Translations under genes and position numbers: made by a program
The notes under the pieces: model-generated
Told to the model about the DNA's origin: nothing
What the model saw: the letters and a program-made list of their open reading frames with translations, nothing else
Database searches by the model: none
Source: Halichondria panicea
Taxonomy: Eukaryota > Porifera > Demospongiae > Suberitida > Halichondriidae
Assembly: GCF_963675165.1 (NCBI RefSeq)
Contig: NC_087391.1
Location: 446,001-510,000 of the forward strand
Length of the DNA stretch: 64,000 bases
Reading direction: 5' to 3'
Shown: one piece after another, positions 41,501-52,859 of the stretch
Layout of the letters: every line of letters starts with the position of its first letter
How positions within the stretch are numbered: position 1 is the first letter of the stretch

Positions 41501-42649
41501 CCTCTGTATATAGGGTCTTAATGGGAGCCTTTCTTCATATGTTTGCAGCTGCTTGTGGAACAGCAATATTGTGAGTGAATCTGTTAGATATAAAATGACA
41601 TCACTTTTATCACTGTATAGTTTCTACTCTGAGCCGTTGTTCTGTTCTCTGGGGATAGTTCCGTTTGTGACTGCTCTTGTGATTGGAGGATTGACTCTCT
41701 GTGGAACCACCTTCACGACCATCTTTATTGACAAGGTATAAATACCATTTGACACGTGCATGTTACTTGTCTGTTTATACAGCTTGGCAGAAAGCCGATG
41801 CTGGTGGGAGGTGGTCTAATGATGTTTCTCCTCACTGGAACAGCTGCTACACTAGTCTATGCCTTCAACTTGGAGGAAGAGAATGATGATATCGTCAGCT
41901 ATATTGTTGTGTGTCTGATCTGCCTCTTTATGTTAGTCTACTCATCCACCTGGTAGTAAGTTGATACTTTTAGCCTCTTTTTTAAGAGAAAATTGCACAT
42001 TCTTTGACAGTATCATCCCATGGATTGTCACCAGTGAGATGTTTTCTTTGGAGGGACGAGGTGAGCTCTCTACTTAGGTTCATATATATATATATAGTAC
42101 ATGCATAGGTATATGCACTGACAAGTAAGTAATTTTGTACAGAACATGCATGAAAGTTTCCCTTTTTTAACAGGAATTGCAGTTGCTATCTCCACGGCAG
42201 CCAACTCGTCACTAGTGTACTCAATGAGTCTAGCCTTCCCCTCACTTCTGGCCTCTATTCAAACGTTTGGCTCACTATACATGTTCAGTGTAATCAATCT
42301 AGCTGCAACTCTGTTCGTCATCTTCTTTCTGCCAGAGACTAAGGTGAGCACTTCATTAAGTTATGAAACAGACATTATTGTGTTGCCCTGCGCAGGGAAT
42401 CACACTCGAACAAATGGAGAAAGTATTTGCTAAACCATGGCTTGAGATGGTGGGACTCACTTCCTGCTACAGGTGGGTATAATTATAATAATTATTATTT
42501 CATGCAATTATGGATTTTCCCTATGTAGATCTAGATGTTATCAAACTCGCAATAATGTGATAGGTGATTCAGCAGACGTCAAGGACGAGGATAGTAATGC
42601 AATGAGTACCATCGTCGTGGTATCTACAGAGAAAACGAATATGACATAG
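38506..42649 (+). CDS. SLC2-type sugar transporter, copy 4, intact
   Basis: Fourteen exons: 38506-38588, 38877-38997, 39042-39099, 39199-39301, 39360-39401, 40650-40880, 41005-41187, 41514-41570, 41621-41735, 41783-41955, 42011-42060, 42174-42343, 42396-42472 and 42529-42649. Lengths and phases match copies 2 and 3 except in the last exon. The total of 1584 nt gives 527 aa with a shorter tail. Group-specific residues include MNGLQNFAGFLETF, YVAEIAPKNIRGRL, FGWRVSRI, LGRKPM and PETKG (exon 12-13). It belongs with copy 5 in a second subgroup. The role is a major facilitator carrier for sugars or related solutes; the substrate is unknown. Introns 5 and 7 hold inserted repeats. Its start lies 418 bp from that of presenilin in divergent orientation, so the two may share a promoter region. 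Confidence 0.92.
39530..39795. repeat. Dispersed repeat (inverted copy) in intron 5 of copy 4
   Basis: The segment CAAAACTAGGCATAACTC and flanking sequence match the repeat at 27245-27560 and 1690-1980 in opposite orientation, ending in GGGGCGAGCAAAGCGAG. Confidence 0.6.
39808..40068. repeat. 87-bp tandem triplication in intron 5 of copy 4
   Basis: Units starting GTTGCAATTTTGTCTGTATG occur at 39808, 39895 and 39982, nearly identical. The unit length is divisible by three, so several frames stay open on both strands. I see no domain and regard the ORFs as a by-product. Confidence 0.85.
40415..40634. mobile_element. CCGTATAGC-type MITE in intron 5 of copy 4
   Basis: The ends CCGTACGGATAGAAAATTTC and the near-inverse (GAAATTTTCTACCCATACGG) are flanked by TA at 40413-40414 and 40635-40636. 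It ends 15 bp before the acceptor of exon 6. Confidence 0.75.
41236..41492. mobile_element. Probable MITE in intron 7 of copy 4
   Basis: The left end CCGGTGGTGGATCCA and the right end TGGATCCGCCACTG are imperfect inverted repeats. The matching intron of copy 5 is only 72 bp, so about 250 bp was inserted. Family unknown. Confidence 0.5.
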
Positions 42650-42714
42650 GCTTAAAATTCATTTTTTATTTATAATGCTTACCTTTGTAATGTTCATGAT
42701 GTTTACCTCTGTAC

Positions 42715-43769
42715 TAGCTTCGATCCCAGGCCGAGTTTTCGCTTTTATAACGGTTAGGCAAACAACTGGGCCTGGTACTAGTTGTCTGCGCATGCGTCAA
42801 ATTTTCATTGTATATTTGTGGTCGGCAAAAATATTTAATAAATCAATAATAGAAATTTGTACACAGAAAATGCACAGAGTGAGTACACAAAAGATGCACA
42901 TAGGGAGCTGCTTCACAAAGGCTTGGGGAGTTGCCAGTTGTGCTGCAGCACAATTACAGTGACCCAGGGAAACTTCAGGATGATTGAATGCCTTCAAATT
43001 ACGTTTCAAAAAGATTTAGCAGGCTGCTGGACTTCTCTGATTCTAGGCCCCAACTCGTAACTCAGTTAAATTTTGCTTGAGAAAACGTAGATTCTCTTGA
43101 TGTCTCTGAGCTACCCAGCAACGCTCGAATGAGCAGGTCATACTCCAGTCCTGTGAGTATAGGACAATATTAAAAGAAACCAAAGACGGTTAAACCCTTA
43201 CCTCAAACTGTCCAGTCTCGTCCGTTAGTATAGCCAAGAGGAGCACTGTTGGGATAGCTGGATATTAGCCATTGCTCCTGTACAGAGAAGTAGACATTCT
43301 AAATACGTGTAGATCTATACATATTAAATTTCTCGTGTTATAGTGTCATTGTCGACGAGCTGATGATGGCAGCACCAAGTTCTCTAGCTCACACTCTTCA
43401 CTTGATCCACCATATTAATGATGAAACTATAGTCTACCTACCGGTAGATCTTGCCAAACATGAACAAGACTTGATAGCATAGCCATAGGGCCCACACAAA
43501 AATATCTGACCTTAACAAGCTTGACAAAGCTTTATACCTCTTCCCTTGTTGTTCAGTCTTCAGAATAAGCTTCAGAGAAGAGAGAAGCTTCAGCTAAGAG
43601 CCATTCCAATCGATTCCAATAATGATAAAACGGAAACTGACTTCTAGTACACGATAGTACACGAATATAAATGTCACGAACGACTGACACATGCGCAGAC
43701 AACTAGTACCAGGCCCAGTTGTTCGCCTAACCGTTATAAAAGCGAAAACTCGGCCTGGGATCGAGGCTA
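42715..43769. mobile_element. Mutator-like non-autonomous element, 9-bp TSD
   Basis: The element is 1055 bp. The arms begin TAGC(T/C)TCGATCCCAGGCC and remain about 96% alike for some 85 bp. CCTCTGTAC is duplicated exactly at both ends (42706-42714 and 43770-43778). The duplicate block near 51437-51445 shows the unoccupied site with one CCTCTGTAC. A 9-bp duplication with long arms is typical of Mutator-type elements. No transposase is encoded. Confidence 0.88.
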
Positions 43770-43831
43770 CCTCTGTACATGTACACATACATTGTAGCAT
43801 AATTATAGATAGCTGCCTGCCTGGTTGACCC

Positions 43832-44683
43832 ATGGCTGCTGGACTCGAGAGGAGACTGGACACGGGCCCTCAATCATGCTCTATATGTCTGGGGACCTCA
43901 CCTGCCCTGTGTGTACCAACTGTGGCCACAAGCTCTGTGCCAACTGTATGCTGAGTCACTGGCAGCACGATTGCTGGCCCAATGCATGCAGGTGCCCTAT
44001 GTGCAGGAGAGAGGTATAGCTAGTCTATATAATTATGACAATTTACCACTTGCACTCCCACACCCACACACACAGCCTGGTATATTCTATATGTTTTAGC
44101 TGGAATTTTCCGAAACAGTGTATTTAAATAGGTTTATGGCGTCTGTTTTGCTTCACAGGTAACTCTGTTGATGAGGGGAGGAATGGAATTCTATGGACAA
44201 CAGACAATCAAGTGGCAGAGTACAACCATCGAGTGTCTACCACCAACTCTGTAAGCAACTTGTTCAGTATAGTTCAGGGTGTGTACATGTACGTATGAGA
44301 GTACAGTAGATAATATTGACAATAATTATTATCAAATTTGATACCCTCTATAATTTTACTCCCCCCCCCCCCCACACACACACACCACACCCCCCACACA
44401 GCCTGGTATATTCTCCATGCTCAGATATGTTCCTGCAGTCTACCATCAGCTCTATAGGGACATGTTTCGACTGGGTGGCCTCCCTGTGTGCACCAGACTC
44501 TATATTCTACTGGTGCTATTCTTGGCAGTACTCTATCTGATCTCACCCATAGACCTCATCCCTGAGGCCCTGTTTAGAGTGCTTGGATTGGGCGATGACC
44601 TCTTTGCCATGGCGATGGCTCTACTGTATGGCGTGAACTTGTATAGAGAGTATATTGTACGTATTGGAGAGGAACAGAGATAA
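43832..44683 (+). pseudogene. RNF170-like RING protein, copy A, broken
   Basis: Three exon remnants (43832-44013, 44159-44250, 44402-44683) match the intact copy at 51481-52465. A G-run after CSICLG has four bases where the intact copy has five, which shifts the frame inside the RING finger. Exon 2 has lost 10 bp and gained local changes, so its frame is also broken. Exon 3 (DUF1232-type membrane part, SPIDLIPEALF) is still open. An upstream ATG at 43825 reads into the later zinc residues but lacks the first Cys pair. This copy probably makes no working ligase. Confidence 0.87.
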
Positions 44684-44791
44684 AAACGTACATTTTTTGA
44701 CGTATAGTTTTTTTCACATTCATTAATTTTTGAACACTCCAATTATAACTGAAATTAAAATTCCTATAGATCTAAGAGTTATTATGCCATG

Positions 44792-44965
44792 TCATGTGAC
44801 CCAGACGTCCCTCTGGTACCTAGCGGCCTTCTCCAGCTTCTCCATGTATTGTTCTGCCTCCTCTGTTCTCAGACCACCCCTCTCCTTCATCACTCCCAGA
44901 AGAGCCTCGTGTACATCCCCCGCCATGTGCACTGCATCACCACACACGTAGATGTGGGCACCCTC
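44792..44965 (-). pseudogene. Orphan last exon of a diflavin reductase (copy A)
   Basis: Fifty-seven codons after an AG acceptor encode EGAHIYVCGDAVHMAGDVHE and continue to KAARYQRDVW plus VT and a stop. This is the NADPH-binding C-terminus of the cytochrome P450 reductase / methionine synthase reductase family, with the YVCGD motif and an aromatic residue near the end. No upstream exon is found at higher coordinates, where presenilin pseudogene sequence begins. It is therefore a duplication scrap. Methionine synthase reductase is the closest type by eye, but this is not secure. Confidence 0.7.
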
Positions 44966-45120
44966 CTGTGATCATGTGTGTGAGAGAGAGAATAAATAGA
45001 CATTAATTTTAGAACTAGTTTGAGGGGTGAATGCACAAGTCCTGCTGATGCTGATGCTGATGTACATGAATTTTAAGGCCTTGTTTTGCTGAGAACATTA
45101 TTATGATTTGTACAGTATAA

Positions 45121-46878
45121 TTATGCTGCTATTTAATTCATGTAACTTGAGTTCTGATGGTCTAAATTCAACGATTTTCTGATTTTCTGAAAGCTTAGAA
45201 GGAGCCCATTCAGATGGTATGCACAAATCTCAAATTTTTTAACAGGCCATAATTTCCCATTTCCGTGAAAAAACCATGGGCTATAGCTATAATGGTATTT
45301 TGTCTCGCAAACAGCTAAAAATAGATTTTCACATCATCTGAATGGCCTTTCTTCTAAGCTTTCAGAAAATCATAAAATAAATGTTATTCGACCAACAGAA
45401 CTAAAGTTACGACCGCTCAAAGATACTATATTTAACGCTATAAATAGTACCATAGAGTGATATAGCAACGAGGAGGATCCAGGTGGTCCAGTCAGGCAGG
45501 TACTTGAGGAACGTGGTTGCCTGGATACATGGTAATAATACTTACACACAGCCACACTACAGTGTCACAGTCAAAGAAAGTGAACCCAGACACATACCAC
45601 TAATGCACTGGTGAGGATGAGGTAGGCCTGCTGCAGTCGGAGGGGGCCCTTCCAGTGGATGGACACCAACCCCATGGCACCAAAGTTCCATAAGAAGAAC
45701 GCAAATGACTATAACCAGGTTTTGCACTTGCAGGATGTTACTGAGGGAGACACAAGAGGCACAGTACAAGTATGATACACACATTGAATACACACATATA
45801 CACAGTACACGTGTAAGCTTTTGTTTATTTAAAAGTAACTGAGATATCAAAAAATGACATACATACATGTAAGTGCACAGCTAGTACCGCACACACAGAC
45901 ACAAAGCTCACACACACACACCCACACAGCTCACACACACACACAGCTCACACAGCTCACACAAAGAAGGCTCCTGCTATCACATATAGCAGCAGTGCAG
46001 AGGCCACAAGCAGCCACATATATGATACATACACAGTACATGTGTAAGCTTTTGTTCAAAGCGAATTATTTGAAAGCAACTGAGAGATCAAAAAATGGCA
46101 TACGTAAGTACATAGTGCTAGGGACAATGCTATAGTACTGCACACCCACACACACACAGCTCAAACAAAGAAGGCACCTGCATCACATAGGGCATACAAA
46201 TATGCTTTGATGCCTAGCTTACGCTATAATAATTATGGTCTGAACACACTCTTGAAACTAGTAGTAATATTAAAGTAGCACAACTACAGTAATTGATGTA
46301 ATTACAGCGCCAGAAAAAATTAATTCCACTTCTGAGTGGCGCATCTTTAGAGCACAAAAAATTGCGTTCAGCCCGCGCCTAAATTATGGTGACGCTTATG
46401 TTCAACAGCTAATATAGAATTTGTAGAGAAAATGGGCGTGGTCTGGCTCAGTTTCGCTTGCTAGCTGCACCGTTGAGAGCTGAGTGACTTGTGAATGACT
46501 GTAGCTATGGCGGGTTAGACAACTGTTTAGAAGTGAAGGAAGTCAAAGATGCAGGATGATTGTCTTGATGTCTCAAACAAGCCTTTTTTATAAGCGCCAG
46601 AAAAAAATAATTCCAACAACGGTTGGCACTTTTTTAGGACCTAAATTATGGTGGCGCTGTAATTACATCAATTACGGTAGTGTATGTTTATATAATTATT
46701 CTTACTCTTCCTGTGTATGTTAGTGAAGGTGTCTCTCCATCAGAAGCATAGACTGTGGCGGCACTGGCAGTGTGCTTGGGTGAGCTGTGCTTGGGTGAGC
46801 TGGGGAGTAGACCAGTGTTCTCAGACATGCTACCTCTCTTCTCTGTGTCTGTATCATCAAGGGCTAGCTGCCATGCCA
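45121..46878 (-). pseudogene. Partial presenilin duplicate
   Basis: Pieces of the presenilin gene appear in the same order. Exon 1 lies at 46706-46878, with an extra SSPKH repeat and a changed start region (MAWQLALDD). Exon 6 remnants are at about 45960-46020 and again at about 46165-46185. Exon 7 is at about 45595-45745, with an 8-bp loss that breaks the frame, and exon 8 is at about 45462-45530. Flanking intron sequence matches down to about 45121. Exons 2-5 and 9-13 are absent, including the GLGD aspartate. A MITE at 46283-46681 sits between exon 1 and the exon 6 scraps. It cannot encode a protease. Confidence 0.88.
46283..46681. mobile_element. MITE with TAATTGATGTAATTACAGCG ends
   Basis: Inverted arms ACTAC(A/C)GTAATTGATG, continuing TAATTACAGCGCCA, bound a 399-bp non-coding stretch. 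A second internal GCGCCAGAAAAAA segment suggests older internal duplication. It lies within the presenilin pseudogene. No clear target duplication was found. Confidence 0.6.
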
Positions 46879-47882
46879 TGTTGACGCTAAACAATGTAAC
46901 CGGTAAAGATCATTAACAAAACTAGAAAACTGGTAAAGATCGTCGTCTTAAGCTATGCTTTCATGGCCTTGTGAGCGTGCCCCTGTCAATATTGTTTATA
47001 GCCCATAACAGGAGTGCACTCCTGCCCTAGCCTCATTCCCAGGCCTTACTTTTTCTTGCTGTTGTCACTGTTCATCCATAAATCATAAGAAAGACATAGT
47101 GAGGCAGCAAAGAAAGAAATTGGGCGTACAGTTAAGAAAAAGTAAGGCCTGGTTTGGGAAATCGCGTGATCCACAATGATTTTTATGAACATGGGCGATA
47201 TGTAGCCCACAATCGTGACGTAAGGTATTCTCCCACGCGTTCAGAGTTTTAATAAGACTGTACTGAGACAACCACCAAGCTGTGCTGCAAGTCAGATCAG
47301 AGAACCAGCGTGGCCAGCTCTGGTGGCAGTAGCTACCTGCTATATGATAATGATGACTAAGCTATTCTTGATCTATACTATAGACTATAGCATGTAGAAA
47401 GACACAATGATAGTCTGATAGAATCTGAACACACAATTGCAAATTCAATCTAGACTAGTTACTAGTAGATCATCTAGCTAAGCCTAAGGTATAGCTAGCT
47501 CTATAGTGCTTGCAAACTTCCAGTTCCAAGTCCATGTCCAGCTTGCTGCTTTATTAGCCATAGATTTTTGCGTGGGCAGTCCAACATCTCTAGCTCAGCA
47601 TGCCCACGCTCATTTTCACCCTTCTACCCTCACGCGACTTCCCGATACAGGCTCTCCTTTTTCTTAACTCTAAGTCTATTTCTTTCTTTATTCCTCCAAT
47701 TAATACCGTATTTTATCTCATTGAACAATTAATACAGTATTTTATCTTATTGAACGATTGTGATAAAGAACAGAAAAAGGAGAGCCTGTGTAGAGGCTAC
47801 TCCTGCCCATAATTATATGATTATAATTATGTTAACTTATACCAAGTAGATAAGAGTATTGGTTATACTGAATTGCTACAGT
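46879..47882. other. Intergenic region with two small foldback elements
   Basis: No gene is supported. One pair of inverted arms, AGGCCTTACTTTTTCTT, spans about 47050-47148, and another, CAGGCTCTCCTTTTTCT, spans about 47648-47787. The outer edges carry TAGCCTC-type sequence as in the 9-bp-TSD elements. The region takes the place of the promoter between presenilin and transporter in block 1. Confidence 0.55.
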
Positions 47883-50800
47883 ATGGCAGTTAGAGACTGG
47901 GCTTTTGTATCTTCTGTGGCGTTTTTCACTGCTCTGGGAGGTTGTATTTATGGATATGCAGTTGGGTAAGCTACTGACAGATCTACATGAGAAATGAAAA
48001 TTTAAAGCATGACAATGTTCATATTATAACACTGTTACCTGTAAGATCATGCTCTTTGGTTTGGTAACCAGTCACACCATCAAATACCACGTTAGCCAGA
48101 ATTCTTCCCCCCTCTGAATCTACATGCAGATCTATGAATGGGTTACAGAACTTTGCAGGATTTCTGGAGACCTTCGAGTTGGGAGAAGAGAGCTCCAACT
48201 CAACCTGCTCTGAAACGTCCAACATAGCAGAAAACAAACAACTGATATTGGTGAGAGAACCAATAATTATTCTGGTTGCTGCTTGAATGGAACAATTGTA
48301 CATGCAGGGAGCCATCATTTCAGTAGTGAGCCTTGGAGCAGCTGTGGGACCCCTGTTAGCTGGAAGTATGTTATTGGTAATTTTTAAACCAAGGTCACCT
48401 GTATATATGGCATGGTCATTGTTTGTCAGCCGAATGAGTGTGGTCATGTGCTAACAATACAGAGCCTGCTGACTACTTTGGCCGTAAAGTGACTCTTGTG
48501 ATGTCAGGAGTGCTGGTGGTTGTTGGAGGGTCCATACAGAGTGCAGCTTTCCATGGAGCCGTATGGTGCGCTGTATATCAGTGCTATAGCTATTGTATCA
48601 TTTGCTTATTGTGTTTCAGGATGTTGATTGTAGGACGTCTTGTTGCTGGACTGGGATATGGGTAAATTAACTAATAGGATCGTTCTGTGTGACATGCACA
48701 TGCACGTAATGAATCTTGTGGTCATGCATGCATAATTGTATAATTATTTGCTGGTATAGTCATGCGCACACTTGCATGTAGAGTGATCTGGCTGGCTGGC
48801 CCTTTGTATGTGGCTGAGATTGCTCCCAAGAATATTCGAGGAAGATTGACATCTCTCTTCGGCCCAAACCTAGCAATGGGAATACTGATCGGCTATGTCA
48901 CCAACTTCCTGCTCTACGACAAGTCATTTGGCTGGAGAGTGTCACGTATTTTGACCTGTGTGCTTGGCCTTGTGTATTTCTTAGGGATGATCCTAGTACC
49001 TAGATCCCCAAGGTAACTCTATGTTTATCAGATTTTAATTTGCACAGTCCTTAAAATTAATGCAGGGCCGTAGCCACCATTCCGGTTACCAGTAGTCAGG
49101 TTTTGATTTTTTTTTAATCAAATACCTATAGCAGATATAGGTATAAATGTTCGCGGAAATGCCTTTTCTTTTTTCGTGAAATAGCACCTTTGCAGCATGC
49201 ATGCATGCAATATTAAATTTGCGGTTCATGCCTAATCCGTGAAAACCACGAACATTTTTATAGCCTCGAAATAATTATACCCGCTATACGTTAGGCAATG
49301 GTCGTCTACTGTAAAACACATAATGGATAAAATGGAGCGGGGCTTCCCACATGAACTCCTTCTGCTTGTCTGAGCATGTGCATGCAATTTCTATGAGAAT
49401 CTATTGCATGCTATTGATTGCTGTGAACATCATTCCAAGTTTTCCTTATCAGGCTCCAATCCAGCAAAGAATGTTATTGTTTGCATTGAAAAATCCAGCA
49501 ACAAATGGTACCGGAAGTGGGCGTAGCCCTCTGGCGCACGTATTTCTATCATTAACCTGACCAGTACAATTGCTGGCTACGGCCCTGTAATGTGTGTATA
49601 TATACACTCAAGAGTAGATAAGAGTAAGAGTGTTGAACTGCTATAGTAACAGCATTTGCCTGCTCCTGCGTCATCACTTGATAGTAATCAGTACTATGTT
49701 AGCAACACTTCCCAGAAACCACACATGCTGTGATTGCGCAGTTCAGTGCTACAAACCACACACCACAGTTTACTTAACAGCACTCGAATAGTGACGACAG
49801 TGATGACGCATGTTAAGGCAAATGCGGTTCCACAATTACTACAGCAGTTCAACACTCTTATCTACTCTTGATACTTAATGTGCCACATTGTTGCTGTTAG
49901 AGATATCCTTATAATGCACTGACTATTTATTCAGGTGGCTCATGTTGAAAGGGAGAGAGTCAGAAGCGCGAGATGTGCTGAGAAAAACTGTCTCCAAGCT
50001 GGGACAGGAGGGAATTGAATCTGAGCTAGAGGACATTAGACAGTCTTTGAACTCGGGACCAAAGATTAATATCTTACAGGAGCTCATATTGATTATGAAA
50101 TGGAGAAACCTTAAACGGTATATAGCTAGTTATTGAACATGCATTGTATGGTGCGTTATAGTCCGTCCCTTACTGTGCACTTTGTTCAGGGTCTTGCTGG
50201 GGATCGTTCTTCACATGTTTGCAGCTGGTTGTGGAACAGCAATATAGTGAGTGAATCTATTAGATATAAATGACATCACTTTTTCCCCTGTATATATAGT
50301 TTTTACTCTGAGCCGTTGTTTTGTTCTCTGGGGATAGTTCCGTTCGTGACTGCTCTTGTGATCGGATTGATGAGTCTTTGTGGAAGTACCTTCACGACCA
50401 TCTTTATTGACAAGGTATTATTATACTGAGATATAGTATTTGCACCTGCATGCTACTTGTCTGTTTATACAGCTTGGCAGAAAGCCTATGCTGGTGGGAG
50501 GTAGTCTAATTATGTTTCTCCTCTCTGGAACAGCTGCTACACTAGTCTATGCCTTCAGCTTGGAGGAAGATAATAATGTTGTCGTTGGCTATATTGTTGT
50601 GTGTCTGGTCTGCCTCTTTTTATTTGTCTACTCATCCACCTGGTTGTAAGTTTATACTGTAGCCTCTTTTTAGAAGAAAATTGAACATTATTTTGCAGTA
50701 TCATCCCATGGGTTGTCACCAGTGAGATATTTTCTTTGGAAGGACGAGGTGAGCATTAAACTCTCTACTTACGCTCTACCATGTACAGTTTTTGTGGATA

Positions 50801-51360
50801 CTATCTACGGTGTATGCTCATGAAAGTTACCATTTTTGACAGGAATTGCAGTTGCTATCTCCACAACAGCTAACTGGTCGCTTATATACGCATCCACGCA
50901 ATCCTTCCCCTCACTTCTGGTGTCTATTAAATCATTTGGCTCCCTATATATGTTCAGTTTAATTAATCTAGCTGCAGCTTTGTTCGTCATCTTCTTTCTG
51001 CCAGAGACTAAGGTGAGCACTTCAATATAGTTATGAAACAGACATTATTGTGTTGCCCTGCGCAGGGAATCACACTCGAACAAATGGGGAAAGTATTTGC
51101 TAAACCATGGCTTGAGAGGGTGGGACTCACTTCCTGCTGCAGGTGGGTATAATGTTTGAATTGTAAATTATGGATTTTCCCTATGTAGATCTAGATGTTA
51201 TCACACTCGCAATAATGTGAGAGGCGATTCAGCAGACGTTAAGGATGAGGATAGTAATGCAATGAGTACCATCGCCGTGGTGTCTACAGAACATGACAAA
51301 GAAAACGAATATTACATAGAAAATTACCTAAGACATCAAAACTTAACAGCTAGCTTGTGA
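47883..51360 (+). CDS. SLC2-type sugar transporter, copy 5, intact
   Basis: Fourteen exons: 47883-47965, 48130-48250, 48308-48365, 48463-48565, 48620-48661, 48782-49012, 49935-50117, 50190-50246, 50300-50414, 50473-50645, 50699-50748, 50843-51012, 51066-51142 and 51189-51360. The 1635 nt give 544 aa with all phases consistent. It is closest to copy 4 (MNGLQNFAGFLETF, YVAEIAPKNIRGRL, PETKG followed by ITLEQM). Its tail is 17 residues longer, reading past the point where copy 4 stops. Differences from copy 4 in helix 7-8 (IGLMSLCGSTFTT) and helix 10 could alter substrate preference, but that is a guess. The exon 4 donor is GTGCGC, which is weaker than its counterparts. Intron 6 carries two inserted elements. 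Confidence 0.92.
49063..49587. mobile_element. Element with CAGGGCCGTAGCCA ends in intron 6 of copy 5
   Basis: The inverted ends CAGGGCCGTAGCCA are flanked by TAATG on both sides (49058-49062 and 49588-49592). The 525-bp interior includes a smaller nested stretch (about 49128-49292) resembling the CCGTATAGC MITEs. Intron 6 of copy 4 is only 124 bp and lacks it. Confidence 0.7.
49609..49870. mobile_element. Foldback MITE in intron 6 of copy 5
   Basis: The arms CAAGAGTAGATAAGAGT followed by GTTGAACTGCT are inverted over about 70 bp with small gaps, around a central GCGTCATCACT. It is non-coding and follows the previous element by about 20 bp. Confidence 0.65.
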
Positions 51361-51480
51361 ATTATCAGAATGTTCAATACAAATTCATTTTTATTTATGA
51401 TGCTCTTTTCCATTTAGTTTACCAGTAATTTTGTTTACCTCTGTACACATAGCATAGCTAGCTGCTTGCCTGGTTGACCT

Positions 51481-52465
51481 ATGGCTGCTGGACCCGAGAG
51501 GAGACAGGACACGGGCTCTCAATCATGCTCTATATGTCTGGGGGACCTCACCTGCCCTGTGTGTACCAACTGTGGCCACAAGTTCTGTGCGAACTGTATG
51601 CTGAGTCACTGGCAGCACGATCGCTGGCCCAATGCTTGCAGGTGTCCTATGTGCAGGAGAGAGGTACGTAGGTACACCTGACAATTTAATATATTCACAC
51701 ACTTGTATAACTATGTTTAGCTGGAATTTTCCGAAGCAGTGTATTTAATTAAATATTAGTTTTGTGGCGTCTGTTTTGTTTCACAGGTAACTCTGTTGAT
51801 GGGAGGGGAAGAATGGAATTCTGTGGAGAACAGAAACACTTACAATCAAGTGGCGGAGTATAATCATCGAGTGTCTACCACCAACTCTGTAAGTGTATTG
51901 TTCAGTAGTTCAGTGGTGTGTACATGTACGTATGAGAGTACAAACTATTACAAGTTCTAGCTGAGCTATTTCTAACTTGATACCCTATAGACTACTATCA
52001 GGAGTTCATACACTCCCTCCACCACACACCCTTCACCACACACACACACACCCTCCACCCCCCCACACACACACACCCTCCTTCCCCCACACACACACAC
52101 ACCCTCCCTCCCCCCCCCACACACACACACCCCACACTCACACACACCCTCCCCCACACACACTCCCCCCCCCACACACACAGCCTGGTATATTCTCCAT
52201 GCTTAGAGATGTCCCTGCAGTCTACCAGCAGCTCTATAGGGACATGTTTCGACTGGGTGGCCTCCCTGTGTGCACCAGACTCTACATTCTACTGGTGCTA
52301 TTGTTAGCCATACTCTATCTCATCTCACCCATAGACCTCATCCCTGAGGCCCTGTTTGGAGTGTTTGGATTGGGCGATGACCTCTTTGCCATGGCGATGG
52401 CTCTACTGTATGGTGTGAACTTGTATAGAGAGTATATTGTACGTATTGGAGAGGGACAGAGATAA
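51481..52465 (+). CDS. RNF170: RNF170-like RING-type E3 ubiquitin ligase, intact
   Basis: Three exons (51481-51663, 51787-51888, 52184-52465) give 188 aa. A RING finger with CSICLGDLTCPVCTNCGH and CANCMLSHW...CRCPMCRRE occupies about residues 16-59. Then comes a short linker with NTYNQVAEYNHRVST. The C-terminus is a DUF1232-type hydrophobic part (SPIDLIPEALFGVFGLGDDL, then a second helix ending in NLYREYIVRIG). This is the layout of RNF170, an ER-membrane ligase that ubiquitinates activated IP3 receptors. Vertebrate RNF170 is longer (about 258 aa) with an extra N-terminal helix that I do not see here. Intron 2 is filled with C-rich and CA-rich sequence. It is the only one of three local copies with all parts intact. 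Confidence 0.9.
52010..52183. repeat. C-rich/(CA)n tract before RNF170 exon 3
   Basis: Mixed CACACA, CCCTCC and C-run units fill the end of intron 2 and supply the pyrimidine tract and CACAG acceptor. Proline-histidine and Cys-Val-Gly ORFs in this stretch are artefacts. Confidence 0.85.
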
Positions 52466-52579
52466 GAACATTACAATAATTTGTTGTATAATTTTTTCAC
52501 ATTCAGTAATTTTTTATAAACACTCCAACTGTGGTGAATCGAAATAAAACCTAAACTCTTGTAATTAATTATAGTAGAG

Positions 52580-52783
52580 TTAATTGTCTAATATAACGTT
52601 CATATTATGCCATGTTATGTCCCAAACGTCCCTCTGGTATCTAGCGGCCTTCTCAAGCTTCTCCATGTATTGCTCTGCCTCCTCTGCACTCAGACCACCC
52701 CTCTCCTTCATCACTCCCAGGAGAGCCTCATGTACATCCCCCGCCATGTGCATTGCATCACCACACACGTAGATCGATGTGGG
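52580..52783 (-). pseudogene. Orphan last exon of a diflavin reductase (copy B)
   Basis: This is the duplicate of the exon at 44792-44965, with YVCGDAMHMAGDVHEALLGV and KAARYQRDVW. A 4-bp insertion (CGAT) before YVCGD breaks the join to the acceptor side, and the stop is displaced so the tail reads DITWHNMNVILDN. No other reductase exons follow. It confirms that this scrap was part of the duplicated block. Confidence 0.7.
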
Positions 52784-52859
52784 AATCCTCCTCCTGTGAT
52801 CGTGTGCGTCACAGGTGTGAGTGGTGTGGGGGTGGATGTGAGTGTGTGACTTGAGTGCT

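Noticed and set aside
43825-44019. Alternative start giving an open RING frame in copy A
   Set aside because: It keeps later zinc residues but loses the first Cys pair, and exon 2 is still out of frame, so it is unlikely to be a functional protein.
48019-48447. Minus-strand ORF of 142 codons
   Set aside because: It is a shadow of exons 2 and 3 of transporter copy 5, which read well on the plus strand.
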